A stretch of 64,000 nucleotides of DNA from Phreatobacter sp. (GTDB taxonomy: Bacteria; Pseudomonadota; Alphaproteobacteria; Rhizobiales; Phreatobacteraceae), in the NCBI RefSeq assembly GCF_030691135.1, contig NZ_JAUYFA010000005.1:1-64000 (forward strand). The letters run 5' to 3'. Both the position numbers and the translations under genes were made by a program. How positions within the stretch are numbered: the stretch's first letter is position 1; each line of letters starts with the position of its first letter. The notes below the pieces were generated by a model, which worked only from the letters and a program-made list of their open reading frames with translations, was not told the DNA's origin and did not search any database. Shown one piece after another: positions 34,755-43,075 of this stretch.

Positions 34755-35132
34755 TCAGTGCGCCTGGATGTTGCCGCGGTAGTCGATGCCGATCTCGACG
34801 GCCCGGCCCTGCCACTGGCCGCGGCCGCGCCAGATCCCGTTGGCGTCCTTGGCCAGCCCGGTCATGGCGGTGATCCCGGCTTCGAGGAAGCGCTCGCTCG
34901 CCTGGCCTTCGGTGAAGCTGTTGGCGCCGTTCTCGAGGGGTGAGGCGTTGACGGTGCGCGCCGTGGTGGTGGCCGCCGGTGCCGTCGGGGCGGTGGTGCG
35001 GGGAGCCGTGGTCGGCGCAGTGCCGGAGGGGGGCGCCGTCGGCGTGGTTCCTGCGGGCGGGTTCGTCGTCTGGGCCAGCGCGCCGGTACTCACCAGCGCC
35101 AGGACGGCCACTGCGGATAGGATCGTCTTCAT
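34755..35132 (-). CDS. Secreted Pro/Thr-rich protein, conserved Hyphomicrobiales type
   Basis: 125-residue exported protein. Sec signal MKTILSAVAVLALVSTGALA (cleavage before QTTNPP) is followed by a low-complexity Pro/Thr/Ala linker (about 22-60). A compact C-terminal module of about 60 residues opens NSFTEGQASERFLEAGI and contains GIWRGRGQWQGRAVEIGIDY. The module resembles a PepSY-like alpha/beta unit found in hypothetical proteins of related bacteria. CGGAGG lies 8 bases before the ATG. It is expressed divergently from the glyoxalase gene. Confidence 0.7.
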   Translation of the reverse strand: MKTILSAVAVLALVSTGALAQTTNPPAGTTPTAPPSGTAPTTAPRTTAPTAPAATTTARTVNASPLENGANSFTEGQASERFLEAGITAMTGLAKDANGIWRGRGQWQGRAVEIGIDYRGNIQAH

Positions 35133-35337
35133 GTGTCATGCCTCCGTTGACAGTGAGGGCTCAACGGAGAGGGCTTGGGACAGGTTCCTAACCGCGGGGC
35201 CGGCTGAGGACGGGTCGACGACCGACAGGCGGCGGCGAGGCGAACGCCTTGGCCGGGCCTTGCGGCGGGCGCCGCCGGATGCTGCTCTCCCGTCGTTCCG
35301 AACCGCGACCCGACGCGCGATGCCCGAGGAGAGGCCC

Positions 35338-35733
35338 ATGGCGAAGATGATCCACACGATGATCCGTGTGCTCGACGAGGCGCGATCCCTCGCCTTCTAC
35401 CGGACGGCTTTCGGGCTTGAAGTGGCAGAAAGGCTCGACTTCGAGACCTTCACGCTGGTCTATCTCGCCAATCGCGAGACCGGGTTCGAGCTCGAACTCA
35501 CTATCAACAAGGGCCGGACCGAGCCCTATCAGCGCGGCGACGGCTACGGTCATCTCGCCGTTTCGGTCGACGATTTGGATGGGGAACACATGCGGCTGAC
35601 CGCCGCCGGCCTGGCGCCACGCAAGCTCGTCGACTTCGCCCCCGGCGGACAGGTGCTGGCCCGCTTCTTCTTCATCGCCGATCCCGACGGCTATGAGATC
35701 GAGGTGCTGCAGAGGTCCGGCCGCTATCTGTGA
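35338..35733 (+). CDS. gloA: Lactoylglutathione lyase (glyoxalase I)
   Basis: 131-residue enzyme that converts the methylglyoxal-glutathione hemithioacetal to S-lactoylglutathione. The four metal ligands are present in order: His in MIHTMIRV, Glu in FELELTIN, His in YGHLAVSV and Glu in YEIEVLQ. Length is typical for GloA. ATG 35338 has GAGGAGAG 4 to 5 bases upstream; the open frame extends much further upstream but without homology. The closest neighbours do not suggest a pathway; the role is detoxification. Confidence 0.9.
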   Translation: MAKMIHTMIRVLDEARSLAFYRTAFGLEVAERLDFETFTLVYLANRETGFELELTINKGRTEPYQRGDGYGHLAVSVDDLDGEHMRLTAAGLAPRKLVDFAPGGQVLARFFFIADPDGYEIEVLQRSGRYL

Positions 35734-36011
35734 CGCCGCCGAGTTGATAGAGAAGTTGACATCAGCCATAAGCCAGATGCGTCGCAGGTCACGGAATCGG
35801 TCGATCGGCGTTCTGGTTGGAGGAGCCACTTTCAACGGCAATTCTGAACGCTACGCCTTAGTTGGCGCCAATGCCTCTGCATCCGACGGCCGGGAAGCCC
35901 TTAAGATCGCGGAGGGTCTGGTGGGATTGGTGCCGCGATCCCACGCAGGCAATTGAACCGTGACCTTGACGCCCGCATTCCCGAAGCGAACGACCAACAG
36001 CGAAGCTTCTC

Positions 36012-37424
36012 ATGTCAACGCCTGATCCCAACGCATTGGTCGGTCTTGATGGAAAGACGGCGATGGCTATCGCCTCGATCGTCGCAGATATCGTCCTCGT
36101 GGTCGACAGCGACGGTATCGTTCGCGACCTGCAGACCAGTACCGACACGGCGATCGCCGGCGACGCGCGGACCTGGATGGGGCAGCCGTGGATCGACACG
36201 ATCGCCCCGGACAGCCGGCAAAAGGCCGCCGCCCTGCTGAGCGAGGCCACCAGGGGAGCCGCCTCGGCGCTGCGCGAGATCAATCACAAGGGTGCGGACC
36301 CGCAGGCGACCATTCCCATCCGCTACTCCGCCGCCAAGGGAAAATCCCCGGGCAACGTCGTGATCGTCGGCCGCGACCTCAGCGCCCTGTCCGGTCTGCA
36401 GCAGCAGCTGGTCAAGGCACAGCAGGCAATGGAACGCGACTACGTCAGGTTGCGGGCCGCGGAGACGCGCTACCGTGCCCTGTTCCAGATGACGAGCGAG
36501 CCCATCCTGATCGCCGAGATCACCTCGCGAAAGGTGGTCGAGGCCAATCCTGCGGCGCTCGAAGCCCTCGCGCCCTCCTCCGGGCGCCTCATCGGACGCG
36601 CGCTCGGCCAGTTGTTCGACGACAAGGGCGCAAGCGACATTGAGGCGCTGCTGTCGCGGTCGGCAGGCGGGCAGACCTCCGTCACCGTGCGCGTCGCCAG
36701 CGCCGCCAACGGGCGCCATTTCGACGCGACCGCATCGCTGTTCCGCAACGATGGCACGACCCTCGTCCTGGTGCGCCTGATCGCGCTCGAAGAGGCCGGC
36801 AGCAAGGCACAGTCTTCCGGTTCGACGCGCTATCTCGACCTGATCGAGAAACTGCCCGACGGTTTCGTCGTCACCGACCTGGAAGGCAATGTCGTGGAGG
36901 CCAATCCGGCCTTCCTCGAAGTCGTCCAGCTCGCCACGATCGACCAGGCCCGCGGCCACCAGCTGGGCGAGTGGCTCGGGCGGATGGGGATCGACTTTCC
37001 GACCCTGACCTCGACGCTGCGCGACTTCGGGTCGGTGCGCAACTTCTCGACCATCATACGCGGCGCCTTCGGTGTCACCGAGACGGTGGAAGTCTCGGCG
37101 GTCCTGGTCGAAGCCTCGGATTTCCCCTGCTACGGCTTCGTCATTCGTTCCACGGCGAGGCCCGCACCCGCGGCGAGCGGCAAGAACCAGCTGCTGCCGC
37201 GGTCGGTGGACCAGTTCACTGAACTCGTCGGGCGCGTCTCGCTGAAGGAACTCGTGCGCGAGACGACCGATATCATCGAGAGGCTGTGCATCGAGGCCGC
37301 GCTCGAAATGACCCACGACAACCGCGCCACAGCGGCGGAACTCCTCGGCCTGAGCCGCCAGAGTCTCTATCTCAAGATGCGTCGCTTCGGGATCATGGAC
37401 GATCCGACTCTCGATTCCGATTGA
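36012..37424 (+). CDS. ppsR: PpsR/CrtJ-type photosynthesis repressor (PAS-PAS-PAS-HTH)
   Basis: 470-residue transcription factor of the length and layout of PpsR. Three PAS-like modules (about 18-130, 150-265, 280-385) are joined by a coiled-coil linker (LQQQLVKAQQAMERDYVRLRA). The C-terminal Fis-type helix-turn-helix reads LLGLSRQSLYLKMRRFGI. The conserved redox-active Cys of PpsR/CrtJ in the segment before the HTH is present in IERLCIEAALEM (about residue 429). Known members repress bacteriochlorophyll, carotenoid and antenna genes in air by binding TGT-N12-ACA. No complete photosynthesis gene lies in the window, but a matching site lies 10 bases past this stop. Confidence 0.85.
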   Translation: MSTPDPNALVGLDGKTAMAIASIVADIVLVVDSDGIVRDLQTSTDTAIAGDARTWMGQPWIDTIAPDSRQKAAALLSEATRGAASALREINHKGADPQATIPIRYSAAKGKSPGNVVIVGRDLSALSGLQQQLVKAQQAMERDYVRLRAAETRYRALFQMTSEPILIAEITSRKVVEANPAALEALAPSSGRLIGRALGQLFDDKGASDIEALLSRSAGGQTSVTVRVASAANGRHFDATASLFRNDGTTLVLVRLIALEEAGSKAQSSGSTRYLDLIEKLPDGFVVTDLEGNVVEANPAFLEVVQLATIDQARGHQLGEWLGRMGIDFPTLTSTLRDFGSVRNFSTIIRGAFGVTETVEVSAVLVEASDFPCYGFVIRSTARPAPAASGKNQLLPRSVDQFTELVGRVSLKELVRETTDIIERLCIEAALEMTHDNRATAAELLGLSRQSLYLKMRRFGIMDDPTLDSD

Positions 37425-37434
37425 CATTTTTTAA

Positions 37435-37452
37435 TGTAAAGAAAAATTGACA
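37435..37452. promoter_or_regulatory. TGT-N12-ACA PpsR/CrtJ-type binding site
   Basis: Exact spacing of the PpsR/CrtJ consensus, in the form TGTAAA...TTGACA. It overlaps the -35-like TTGACA at 37447-37452, the arrangement known at repressed bch and puc promoters. Confidence 0.5.
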
Positions 37453-37475
37453 CTTCGGCGAGGCGATCCTACGCT
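37447..37475 (+). promoter_or_regulatory. Sigma-70-like promoter (TTGACA - 17 - TACGCT)
   Basis: A perfect -35 hexamer at 37447-37452 and a weak but acceptable -10 at 37470-37475, separated by 17 bases. The ATG at 37482 would begin close to the transcription start. Read together with the overlapping PpsR site, this would be a light- or oxygen-regulated promoter. Confidence 0.4.
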
Positions 37476-37481
37476 GCCGGA

Positions 37482-37544
37482 ATGAACAATCCGGGTGCGC
37501 CTGACGTTCTCGCCCTGTCCAAGCCCATCGCCTGGTGGCCGGCG
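37482..37544 (+). pseudogene. Possible 5' remnant of bchG (bacteriochlorophyll synthase)
   Basis: The 21 codons after ATG 37482 include DVLALSKPIAWWP. From memory, this resembles the VLELLKPITWFPP opening of BchG/ChlG prenyltransferases. The similarity ends there: the frame continues without membrane-segment composition, while a hydrophobic stretch (LVLVDGYVPTLLLVVSGG) continues in another frame. In related phototrophs bchG often neighbours ppsR. The match is short, so this is a suggestion only. Confidence 0.25.
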
Positions 37545-37794
37545 ATCGGCCGCCCTTGGTCTCGTCCTTGTCGACGGCTATGTCCCTACCCTGCTGTTGG
37601 TGGTGTCTGGCGGTGTTGTCTCCACCATCGCCACGCTTCTCGGCGTCACCGCACCAGGCGTGCATGCGCGCTCCCGGACCACGCGCGGCCGCGCGGCCCG
37701 CCTCTCCCCGCGATCGACTATGCGCGCATACCGATGCCGTCGTCCTGGCGCAGCACCGGCACGCCCTATACGGCCTGACGGAACCGCTTGGTGC

Positions 37795-38718
37795 TCACCG
37801 GCCCCAGGTGAGCACCATCGCTCCCCGCTCGCGTGCGAGTTCGATCAGCCCCTCCTGCGCCGCCGGATGCGGCAGAGCGAGGGGGTGGCGGAGCGCGGCG
37901 GATGCGATGACGCCACCCTCCTGCATCAGGATCTTGGCGGCGGCGAGCCCGCATTGCCGGTTCTCGTAATTGATCAGCGGCAGCCAGCGCTCATAGGCGG
38001 CCTTGGCCGCGGCGCGGTCTCCGGCGAGATAGGGGTCGATGATGGTGCGGATCCCGTCGGGATAACCGCCCCCCGTCATCGAGCCGGTGGCGCCGGCATC
38101 GAGATCGGCCATCAGCGTGATCGCCTCCTCGCCGTCCCATGGGCCCTCGATGGCGTCGCCGCCGAGTTCGAGGAGCGTCCGCAGCTTGGCGGCGGCCTGG
38201 GCCACCTCGATCTTGAAATAGGCGACGTTCTCGATCTCGCGCGCCAGTTTCGCCAGGAAGGCGGGCGACAGCGGCGTGCCGGCGACCGGCGCATCCTGGA
38301 TCATGATCGGGATGGAGATCGCGTTGGACACGGTGCGGAAGAACGCCTCGATGGCCGGCTCGCCGACGCGGAATGTCGCGCCGTGATAGGGCGGCATGAT
38401 CATCACCATGGCGGCGCCGAGATCCTGTGCCCGCCGCGAACGCTCGGCGCAGATGTGGCTGGCGAAATGCGTCGTCGTGACGATGACCGGCACGCGCCCG
38501 GCCACATGAGCGAGCACGGCCTGCATCACCGTCTCGCGCTCATCGTCGGTCAGGACGAACTGCTCGGAGAAATTGGCGAGGATGCACAGGCCCTGCGAGC
38601 CAGCATCGATCATGAAATCGACGCAGCGGCGCTGACCGTCGAGGTCGAGCGTCCCGTCGGCGTGGAAGATGGTGGGCACGACGGGAAAGACGCCGCGATA
38701 GGGGCGCGGATGGGGCAT
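37795..38718 (-). CDS. L-2-keto-3-deoxyarabonate dehydratase-like (DHDPS/NAL family)
   Basis: 307-residue TIM-barrel enzyme of the dihydrodipicolinate synthase family. The Schiff-base lysine is in VAYFKIEVAQAAAKL (about residue 172). The usual active-site Tyr (YN) is replaced in IPIMIQDAPVAGT. This replacement and the phrases MIMPPYHGATFR, DAIEGPWDGEEAITL and ATGSMTGGGYPDGIR resemble the L-2-keto-3-deoxyarabonate dehydratase of Azospirillum-type pentose oxidation, which yields 2-oxoglutarate semialdehyde. GAGGGAG is 7 bases before the ATG. The other enzymes of that pathway are not in the window, so the exact substrate is uncertain. Confidence 0.75.
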   Translation of the reverse strand: MPHPRPYRGVFPVVPTIFHADGTLDLDGQRRCVDFMIDAGSQGLCILANFSEQFVLTDDERETVMQAVLAHVAGRVPVIVTTTHFASHICAERSRRAQDLGAAMVMIMPPYHGATFRVGEPAIEAFFRTVSNAISIPIMIQDAPVAGTPLSPAFLAKLAREIENVAYFKIEVAQAAAKLRTLLELGGDAIEGPWDGEEAITLMADLDAGATGSMTGGGYPDGIRTIIDPYLAGDRAAAKAAYERWLPLINYENRQCGLAAAKILMQEGGVIASAALRHPLALPHPAAQEGLIELARERGAMVLTWGR

Positions 38719-38824
38719 GGACGGTCTCCCTCACGGCCGCGCATCCGGCGGCTCTGTTGTGGTTGTGGCGGGCCCGCCGGCAAGGCCGGCAGCGCCCTTC
38801 TCGTCAAGACGCCGATCGTTCTTG

Positions 38825-40021
38825 CTAGCGCGCGGTGGCCAGCGCGACGGCCAGCCGGCAGGCGTTCTGGAAGGCGGGGATGTCGACCCATTCGTCGACG
38901 GTATGGGCCTCGTTCTGCCCGGCGCCGAAGGTCACGGTCTGGATGCCGTGCAGCGTCAGGTAATTGGCGTCGAGGCCGCCGTTGACGAGGCGCGGATTGG
39001 GGGTGAGGCCGATGGCCTCGACCGCCTGGATGCCGCGCTGCACGACGGGCGCATTCCGGTCGATGGCGAAGGAATGGTACTTGCGCTGGCGCTTGAAGAC
39101 GACGCGGCCGGTCTTGCCCTCGCTGCTGATGAGGGTCGCGGCAGCCTTGTGGAAGGCGGCCTCGAAGGCATCGGTGATGGCGTCGACGAAGGCCATGTCG
39201 TGGCTGCGGCTCTCGCCCTCGACATAGCAATAGTCGGTGACGACATTGGTGGCGTCGCCGGCGCCGCGGCCGTCGCGGCCGGCGACGGTGCCGACATTGC
39301 TGGTGCCGGTCTTGTCGCCCTTGACGACCTTGCCGAACCAGCCGCCGGCCTGGGCATCGGCGAGCGCCATGGCGGCGATCATGCTGGCGGAGATGCCGCG
39401 CTCGGGCGCGACCCCGGCATGCGAGGCGCGGCCGAAGATCTCCACCGACCAGCCGTCGCCTCCGACCGCGCCGGTGACGACGTCGGCCGGGCGCGAACCG
39501 TCATAGTTGAAGCCCATGGCCACGGGGCCGACCATGTCGAGATCGATGTAACGGGCGCCCCACAGGCCGCTCTCCTCGCGGACGCAGAAGACCAGCACCA
39601 GCGGCGGATGGTCGAGGTTCTGCCGGGCGAGTTCGGCCGCCAGCGAGACGAGCACGGCGCAGCCGGTGCGGTTGTCGCCGCCGAGCGCGGTGTCGCCGCC
39701 GGAGACGATCCTGTCGCCGACGATGCGCGCCTTGGCGCCGGCGCAGAGCGGCACCGTGTCGAGATGGGTCGAGAACAGGAGGGGCTCGCCGTTGCTGAGG
39801 CTGCCCCGGCCCGGGATCTTGACGATGAGGTTGCCCGTCTCGGTGGGCACGGGAATGCGCGTGTTGGCATCGTCATAGGCGATGGCCTCGGCCGGCACGC
39901 CGGCCTCCACCAGCGCCCGGGCGACATCCTCGGCAATGGCCTTTTCCTGGCCGGTCACGCCCTCGACGGCGAGGAAGCGCATCAGGCGGTCGAGCGCGGC
40001 TTGGGAATCGTGGGTGATCAT
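38825..40021 (-). CDS. M20-family metallopeptidase, peptidase T-like
   Basis: 398-residue cytoplasmic zinc peptidase. Dizinc-site motifs occur in order: STHLDTVP (His/Asp, about 84-91), GGDNRTG (bridging Asp), CVREESGLWG (catalytic Glu pair), MGFNYDGS and a C-terminal NEAHTVDEW histidine. The dimerisation-domain signature is RASHAGVAPERG. Length agrees with PepT (about 400). It lies in a minus-strand series of five genes with gaps of 70-110 bases. It may cleave tripeptides or deacylate an N-acyl amino acid. Confidence 0.85.
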   Translation of the reverse strand: MITHDSQAALDRLMRFLAVEGVTGQEKAIAEDVARALVEAGVPAEAIAYDDANTRIPVPTETGNLIVKIPGRGSLSNGEPLLFSTHLDTVPLCAGAKARIVGDRIVSGGDTALGGDNRTGCAVLVSLAAELARQNLDHPPLVLVFCVREESGLWGARYIDLDMVGPVAMGFNYDGSRPADVVTGAVGGDGWSVEIFGRASHAGVAPERGISASMIAAMALADAQAGGWFGKVVKGDKTGTSNVGTVAGRDGRGAGDATNVVTDYCYVEGESRSHDMAFVDAITDAFEAAFHKAAATLISSEGKTGRVVFKRQRKYHSFAIDRNAPVVQRGIQAVEAIGLTPNPRLVNGGLDANYLTLHGIQTVTFGAGQNEAHTVDEWVDIPAFQNACRLAVALATAR

Positions 40022-40130
40022 GTCGGTCTGGCCTGCCGTGGAATGGAGCGGGCATCATGCCGATCGCCGCGCCGAGGAACAGTGCGCCAGCGGCAAGGCC
40101 GCCCTGCCGGCGCCGCGGGAGGGGCGCCCG

Positions 40131-40583
40131 TCAGGTCACCTCATAGACGTCGAGGACGACGCGATCGGGGTGCCGCGTCCCCGCGCAGAGGAAGAGCGAG
40201 CGCATCAGCCAGGCATGTTCGGGCGCCGTCGCCTCGAAGCGCGGCACGGTGCGGAAATAGATCTGCGCCGCATCCACCGGCTCGCCACGCCGCAGCCGGG
40301 CGATCAGGTCGGGCGGTCCGCGGCGGATGCCGGTGTTCTCGACATAGATGCGCGCCCCGTTCGGGGTCTCGATGACATAGCGCGCATGGATCTCGGCGAG
40401 GCCGGCATCGCGGACCAGCTGGTAGTCGGTGCCGCCCGGCAGGATGATCCCCGACAGGCGTGGCCCCGCGACCGTGCCGCCGGTGATCGGTATGAGGCGG
40501 CGCTCGCCGAGGGGTGTCGGCCCGACCTCGATCGCGGGCTCCACCGCGGCGGTGATCGTGAATGCCCGTTCCAGTCCGGCCAT
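40131..40583 (-). CDS. DUF3237 family protein
   Basis: 150-residue small beta-barrel protein. It matches DUF3237 by PLGERRLIPITGGTVAGPRLSG, ILPGGTDYQLVR, ARYVIETPNGARIYVENTG and the C-terminal YFRTVPRFEATAPEHAWL. No catalytic function is established for the family. Members are common beside aromatic or sugar-acid degradation genes. It lies 95 bases past the stop of no gene but 95 bases downstream of the FAD oxidoreductase gene on the same strand. A ribosome site AAGGAG is somewhat far (about 12 bases) from the ATG. Confidence 0.85.
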   Translation of the reverse strand: MAGLERAFTITAAVEPAIEVGPTPLGERRLIPITGGTVAGPRLSGIILPGGTDYQLVRDAGLAEIHARYVIETPNGARIYVENTGIRRGPPDLIARLRRGEPVDAAQIYFRTVPRFEATAPEHAWLMRSLFLCAGTRHPDRVVLDVYEVT

Positions 40584-40678
40584 GATGATCAGCGTCTCCT
40601 TGCCCGCTGCCGGTTGACGGGCAATGGACCGGAAGCATCCGGTGCCGGGGCCTGCGGGTCAACGGCCCGCCGCGGCGC

Positions 40679-41626
40679 TCACACCTCCATCGCCACGATG
40701 GCGGCACCGAGCTGGTCGCCACTGTCGAAGGCCGCCTCGACCCGCGCGCCGATGCACCCGTCGCCGCAGGCGCCGATGCGGTGCGCCGCCTCCCACAGGA
40801 AGGGCTCGCCCAGGGCCTCCTCGACGAGGGCGTAGCGCCAGCGTTGGGCGACGGCATGGACGGGCTCGGCGGTGGTGCCGGTGAGGGCGCGGAAGGCCTG
40901 GAGCAGCAGGACGGCGATCGCCTCCGGCGGCATCTCCAGATGGGCCCTGGACCAGTCCGGCGTCGCGTGGACGACGAGGGTTTCCCACCCGGCGGGGCGG
41001 CCGGGCTTGGTGTCGTCGCGGGCGATCCAGCCGATGGCTACGTCGCCGACGGGGCGCAGGCTCGCGCCCATCTCAACCGATCCCGCCGCGAAGGCCAGCA
41101 TCAGTGCACAGCAGGGTGCATAGCGGACGCGGGCGAGGCCCGGCCAGTCGATGCCGGCGCTCGTCGCCAGCGGCACGGCCTGCGGCGCCGGCACGGCAAT
41201 GACGACGCCGTCGAAGGCGCCGTTGCCGTCGACGGTCGCCGACCCTTCCGCCGTCGACAGGGTCCAGCCCTGCGGGCCGCGGCGCAGCGCCGTGATCTCC
41301 TGGTTGCCGACCAGGGTCAGGCCGGCCGCGAGACCCTTGGCGAAAGAGCTCATGCCGGGGGTGCCGACATAGCCCTGTTCTCCCCAGAACGCCGCCTGCC
41401 CGCTCGCCACCAGTGCGGCGACGGCGTCGGAGAAGGCCGCGCCCCGGGCGGTGAAGAACTGGGCGCCGTGGTCGAACTGGAAATCCCCGGCGCGGCGCGT
41501 CGCCATGCGTCCACCGATGCCGCGACTCTTGTCGAGGACGGTGACGCGGTAGCCCGCCGCGACGAGGCGGCGCGCGGCGGCAATCCCTGCGATCCCCGCC
41601 CCGACGACCGCCCAATGCTTCTGCAT
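40679..41626 (-). CDS. NAD/FAD-dependent oxidoreductase (renalase-like, COG3380 type)
   Basis: 315-residue flavoprotein. The FAD Rossmann motif VVGAGIAGIAAARRLVAAG is at the extreme N-terminus, followed by VLDKSRGIGGRMATRR, the characteristic second flavin-binding segment of COG3380 proteins, then FDHGAQFFTARG. A C-terminal block RIGACGDGCIGARVEAAFDSG closes the FAD site. ATG 41626 is chosen because homology begins there; an upstream ATG at 41656 adds ten unrelated residues. The physiological substrate is unknown. Confidence 0.82.
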   Translation of the reverse strand: MQKHWAVVGAGIAGIAAARRLVAAGYRVTVLDKSRGIGGRMATRRAGDFQFDHGAQFFTARGAAFSDAVAALVASGQAAFWGEQGYVGTPGMSSFAKGLAAGLTLVGNQEITALRRGPQGWTLSTAEGSATVDGNGAFDGVVIAVPAPQAVPLATSAGIDWPGLARVRYAPCCALMLAFAAGSVEMGASLRPVGDVAIGWIARDDTKPGRPAGWETLVVHATPDWSRAHLEMPPEAIAVLLLQAFRALTGTTAEPVHAVAQRWRYALVEEALGEPFLWEAAHRIGACGDGCIGARVEAAFDSGDQLGAAIVAMEV

Positions 41627-41699
41627 GTCCGAAACCCCGGTTTCACTCTGTGCCACAGCTTACGCCGGAGGTAGCTGTTGCGATCAGTCGCCTGCGCCA

Positions 41700-42485
41700 T
41701 CAGCCGCGCAGGAGGATCCCGTAGCCGTCGCGACGGGCCTCCACGCCGGTCACCTTAAGGGCGTGCCACAGGCTCGCCTGGTTGGCGGTAACGACGGGCC
41801 GGCCGAGGGCCTGCTCCAGTGCCGCGATGATGGAGACGCAGCGCAGTCCGGTGCCGGCCAGCAGAATGGAATCGGCGTCGGGCGGGCATTCCGCGACGAT
41901 CTGCTCGAACAGCAGGACGGTCTCCTGATCGGTCGCCATGCCGGCCGCGTAGAGTCCGTCCGGCGCCACCGCCTGCCATTTCGCCAAAGGACGGTAGCGC
42001 CAGGCATGGGGGACGGCGAGCCCGAAGGCCGCGTAGTAGCCGACAGCCGCCGCGATGATGCCATCGCTCATCCAGGCCGGCATGATCAGGAAGGGACGCT
42101 TCGCGCCGAGAGCCGCCAGCGCCAGGCGGATGTCGAGCCCGTTGGTGGTGGCGGTCGTTCCCGCCGGCAGGTGTTCGGCGAGAGCCGCCACCGCCGCCTC
42201 GTCCCAGCCGGGGCCGCCAACGAAGCTGCTGGAGGAATGGGCGAGGACCGCGACATCGACGGCGATCGCCGCGAAATCGCGGCAGCCGCGTGCGAGATCG
42301 GGGGTAAGGGTCGCGCCGCCGCGATCGGCGTTCCAGGGCGCCCAGGGCGAGGCCGCCGTGACGCGCGCGGCATGGACCGAGACGCCGTCGGGCCGCATGG
42401 CCCACCACTCGGCCTCGGGCACCACTTCACGGCCGACCACGAAAAGGCCGATGCGGGCGCGATCGCCCCAATTGTCCGCCGCCAT
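41700..42485 (-). CDS. Asp/Glu racemase-superfamily protein, maleate isomerase / arylmalonate decarboxylase-like
   Basis: 261-residue protein. The family normally uses two cysteines. The second is present in LAGTGLRCVSIIAAL (about residue 200). The first is replaced by serine in VLAHSSSSFVGG (about 80-90). Loss of the first cysteine is also known in arylmalonate decarboxylase, so decarboxylation is possible instead of isomerisation. ATG 42485 is preferred; an upstream start at 42515 adds basic residues. It is the first gene of the minus-strand series 42485-37795, with a divergent small gene at 42644. Confidence 0.75.
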   Translation of the reverse strand: MAADNWGDRARIGLFVVGREVVPEAEWWAMRPDGVSVHAARVTAASPWAPWNADRGGATLTPDLARGCRDFAAIAVDVAVLAHSSSSFVGGPGWDEAAVAALAEHLPAGTTATTNGLDIRLALAALGAKRPFLIMPAWMSDGIIAAAVGYYAAFGLAVPHAWRYRPLAKWQAVAPDGLYAAGMATDQETVLLFEQIVAECPPDADSILLAGTGLRCVSIIAALEQALGRPVVTANQASLWHALKVTGVEARRDGYGILLRG

Positions 42486-42602
42486 GACACGCTGCCCTCG
42501 GCGGGGTGGCCGCACCTGCGGCTACTCCCACCATCCCTGCCTACACCATCGCGCGGTCCGGATCGAAGGCCGGCTGTCGCCGCGAGACTGATGCTTGCGC
42601 GT

Positions 42603-42620
42603 ATTCCATGATGATGGAAT
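42603..42620. promoter_or_regulatory. Inverted repeat ATTCCAT-GATG-ATGGAAT
   Basis: Perfect 7-base arms around a 4-base centre, in the divergent region between the isomerase-like gene (start 42485) and the small gene at 42644. It may be an operator for either direction. Confidence 0.4.
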
Positions 42621-42643
42621 TATGGTCCATCACGTAAGAATGG

Positions 42644-42994
42644 ATGACCGCCATGCGTCTCAGGAGGACCTCCACCCATGGCGCCGCTGCCGCTCCGCCG
42701 GACCTCGCGCCGCGGCATAACGGCGGCCCGCCGATCGAGGATTATGAGGGTCCGCCCTGGGGCAAGGGCGACCCGCATGTGTTCCTGCACTGGCAGCGAG
42801 CGCACCGGGCCGCCTGGAAGAGCGTGCCGCGGGAGGTCATGTTGTTCCGCATGGCGAAGGCCGACAGGCTGGGGCTGACCTACGCCGAATACACGGTCGA
42901 GATCATGGAGCGGGGTCGCCACCTGCAGGTGGAGGACGCGGCGCGGATCGCCGAGATCAAGGCCTTGCGCAGGAGGCGGCGGCGGCCGGCATGA
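42644..42994 (+). CDS. Small conserved hypothetical protein
   Basis: 116-residue basic protein of unknown function. It contains APRHNGGPPIEDYEGPPWG (about residues 22-40), a phrase I associate with short uncharacterised Hyphomicrobiales proteins, then a helical region with HWQRAHRAAWKSVPREVMLFRMAKA-type composition, and an Arg-rich end. A nucleic-acid-binding or regulatory role is conceivable from the charge but not shown. ATG 42653 is an alternative start. It ends 81 bases before the amidase start. Confidence 0.6.
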   Translation: MTAMRLRRTSTHGAAAAPPDLAPRHNGGPPIEDYEGPPWGKGDPHVFLHWQRAHRAAWKSVPREVMLFRMAKADRLGLTYAEYTVEIMERGRHLQVEDAARIAEIKALRRRRRRPA

Positions 42995-43075
42995 CGGTCT
43001 GCATGCCACATGGCCTCTGCACCCCCTTACTGTGACGGGGCCGGTCGTGGCAGCTTCTGCGGCGGGAGCGCCTCC

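Larger units (their letters stand above)
37425..37794. other. 370-base region after ppsR: promoter-like DNA and broken frame
   Basis: The first 30 bases are strikingly AT-rich, with a small hairpin ACATT/AATGT at 37424-37437, the TGT-N12-ACA site and a TTGACA box. The remainder is GC-rich and contains no intact gene. Hydrophobic stretches switch between reading frames, as expected of a decayed coding region. Confidence 0.5.

Noticed and set aside
36015..37427. A 470-codon frame exactly antisense to ppsR
   Set aside because: The ppsR strand carries PAS and HTH motifs; the mirror frame is a codon-bias artefact.
42620..43009. Minus-strand open frame opposite the small gene at 42644
   Set aside because: The plus-strand protein has a phrase (PRHNGGPP) seen in conserved small proteins; the minus frame has no recognisable feature.
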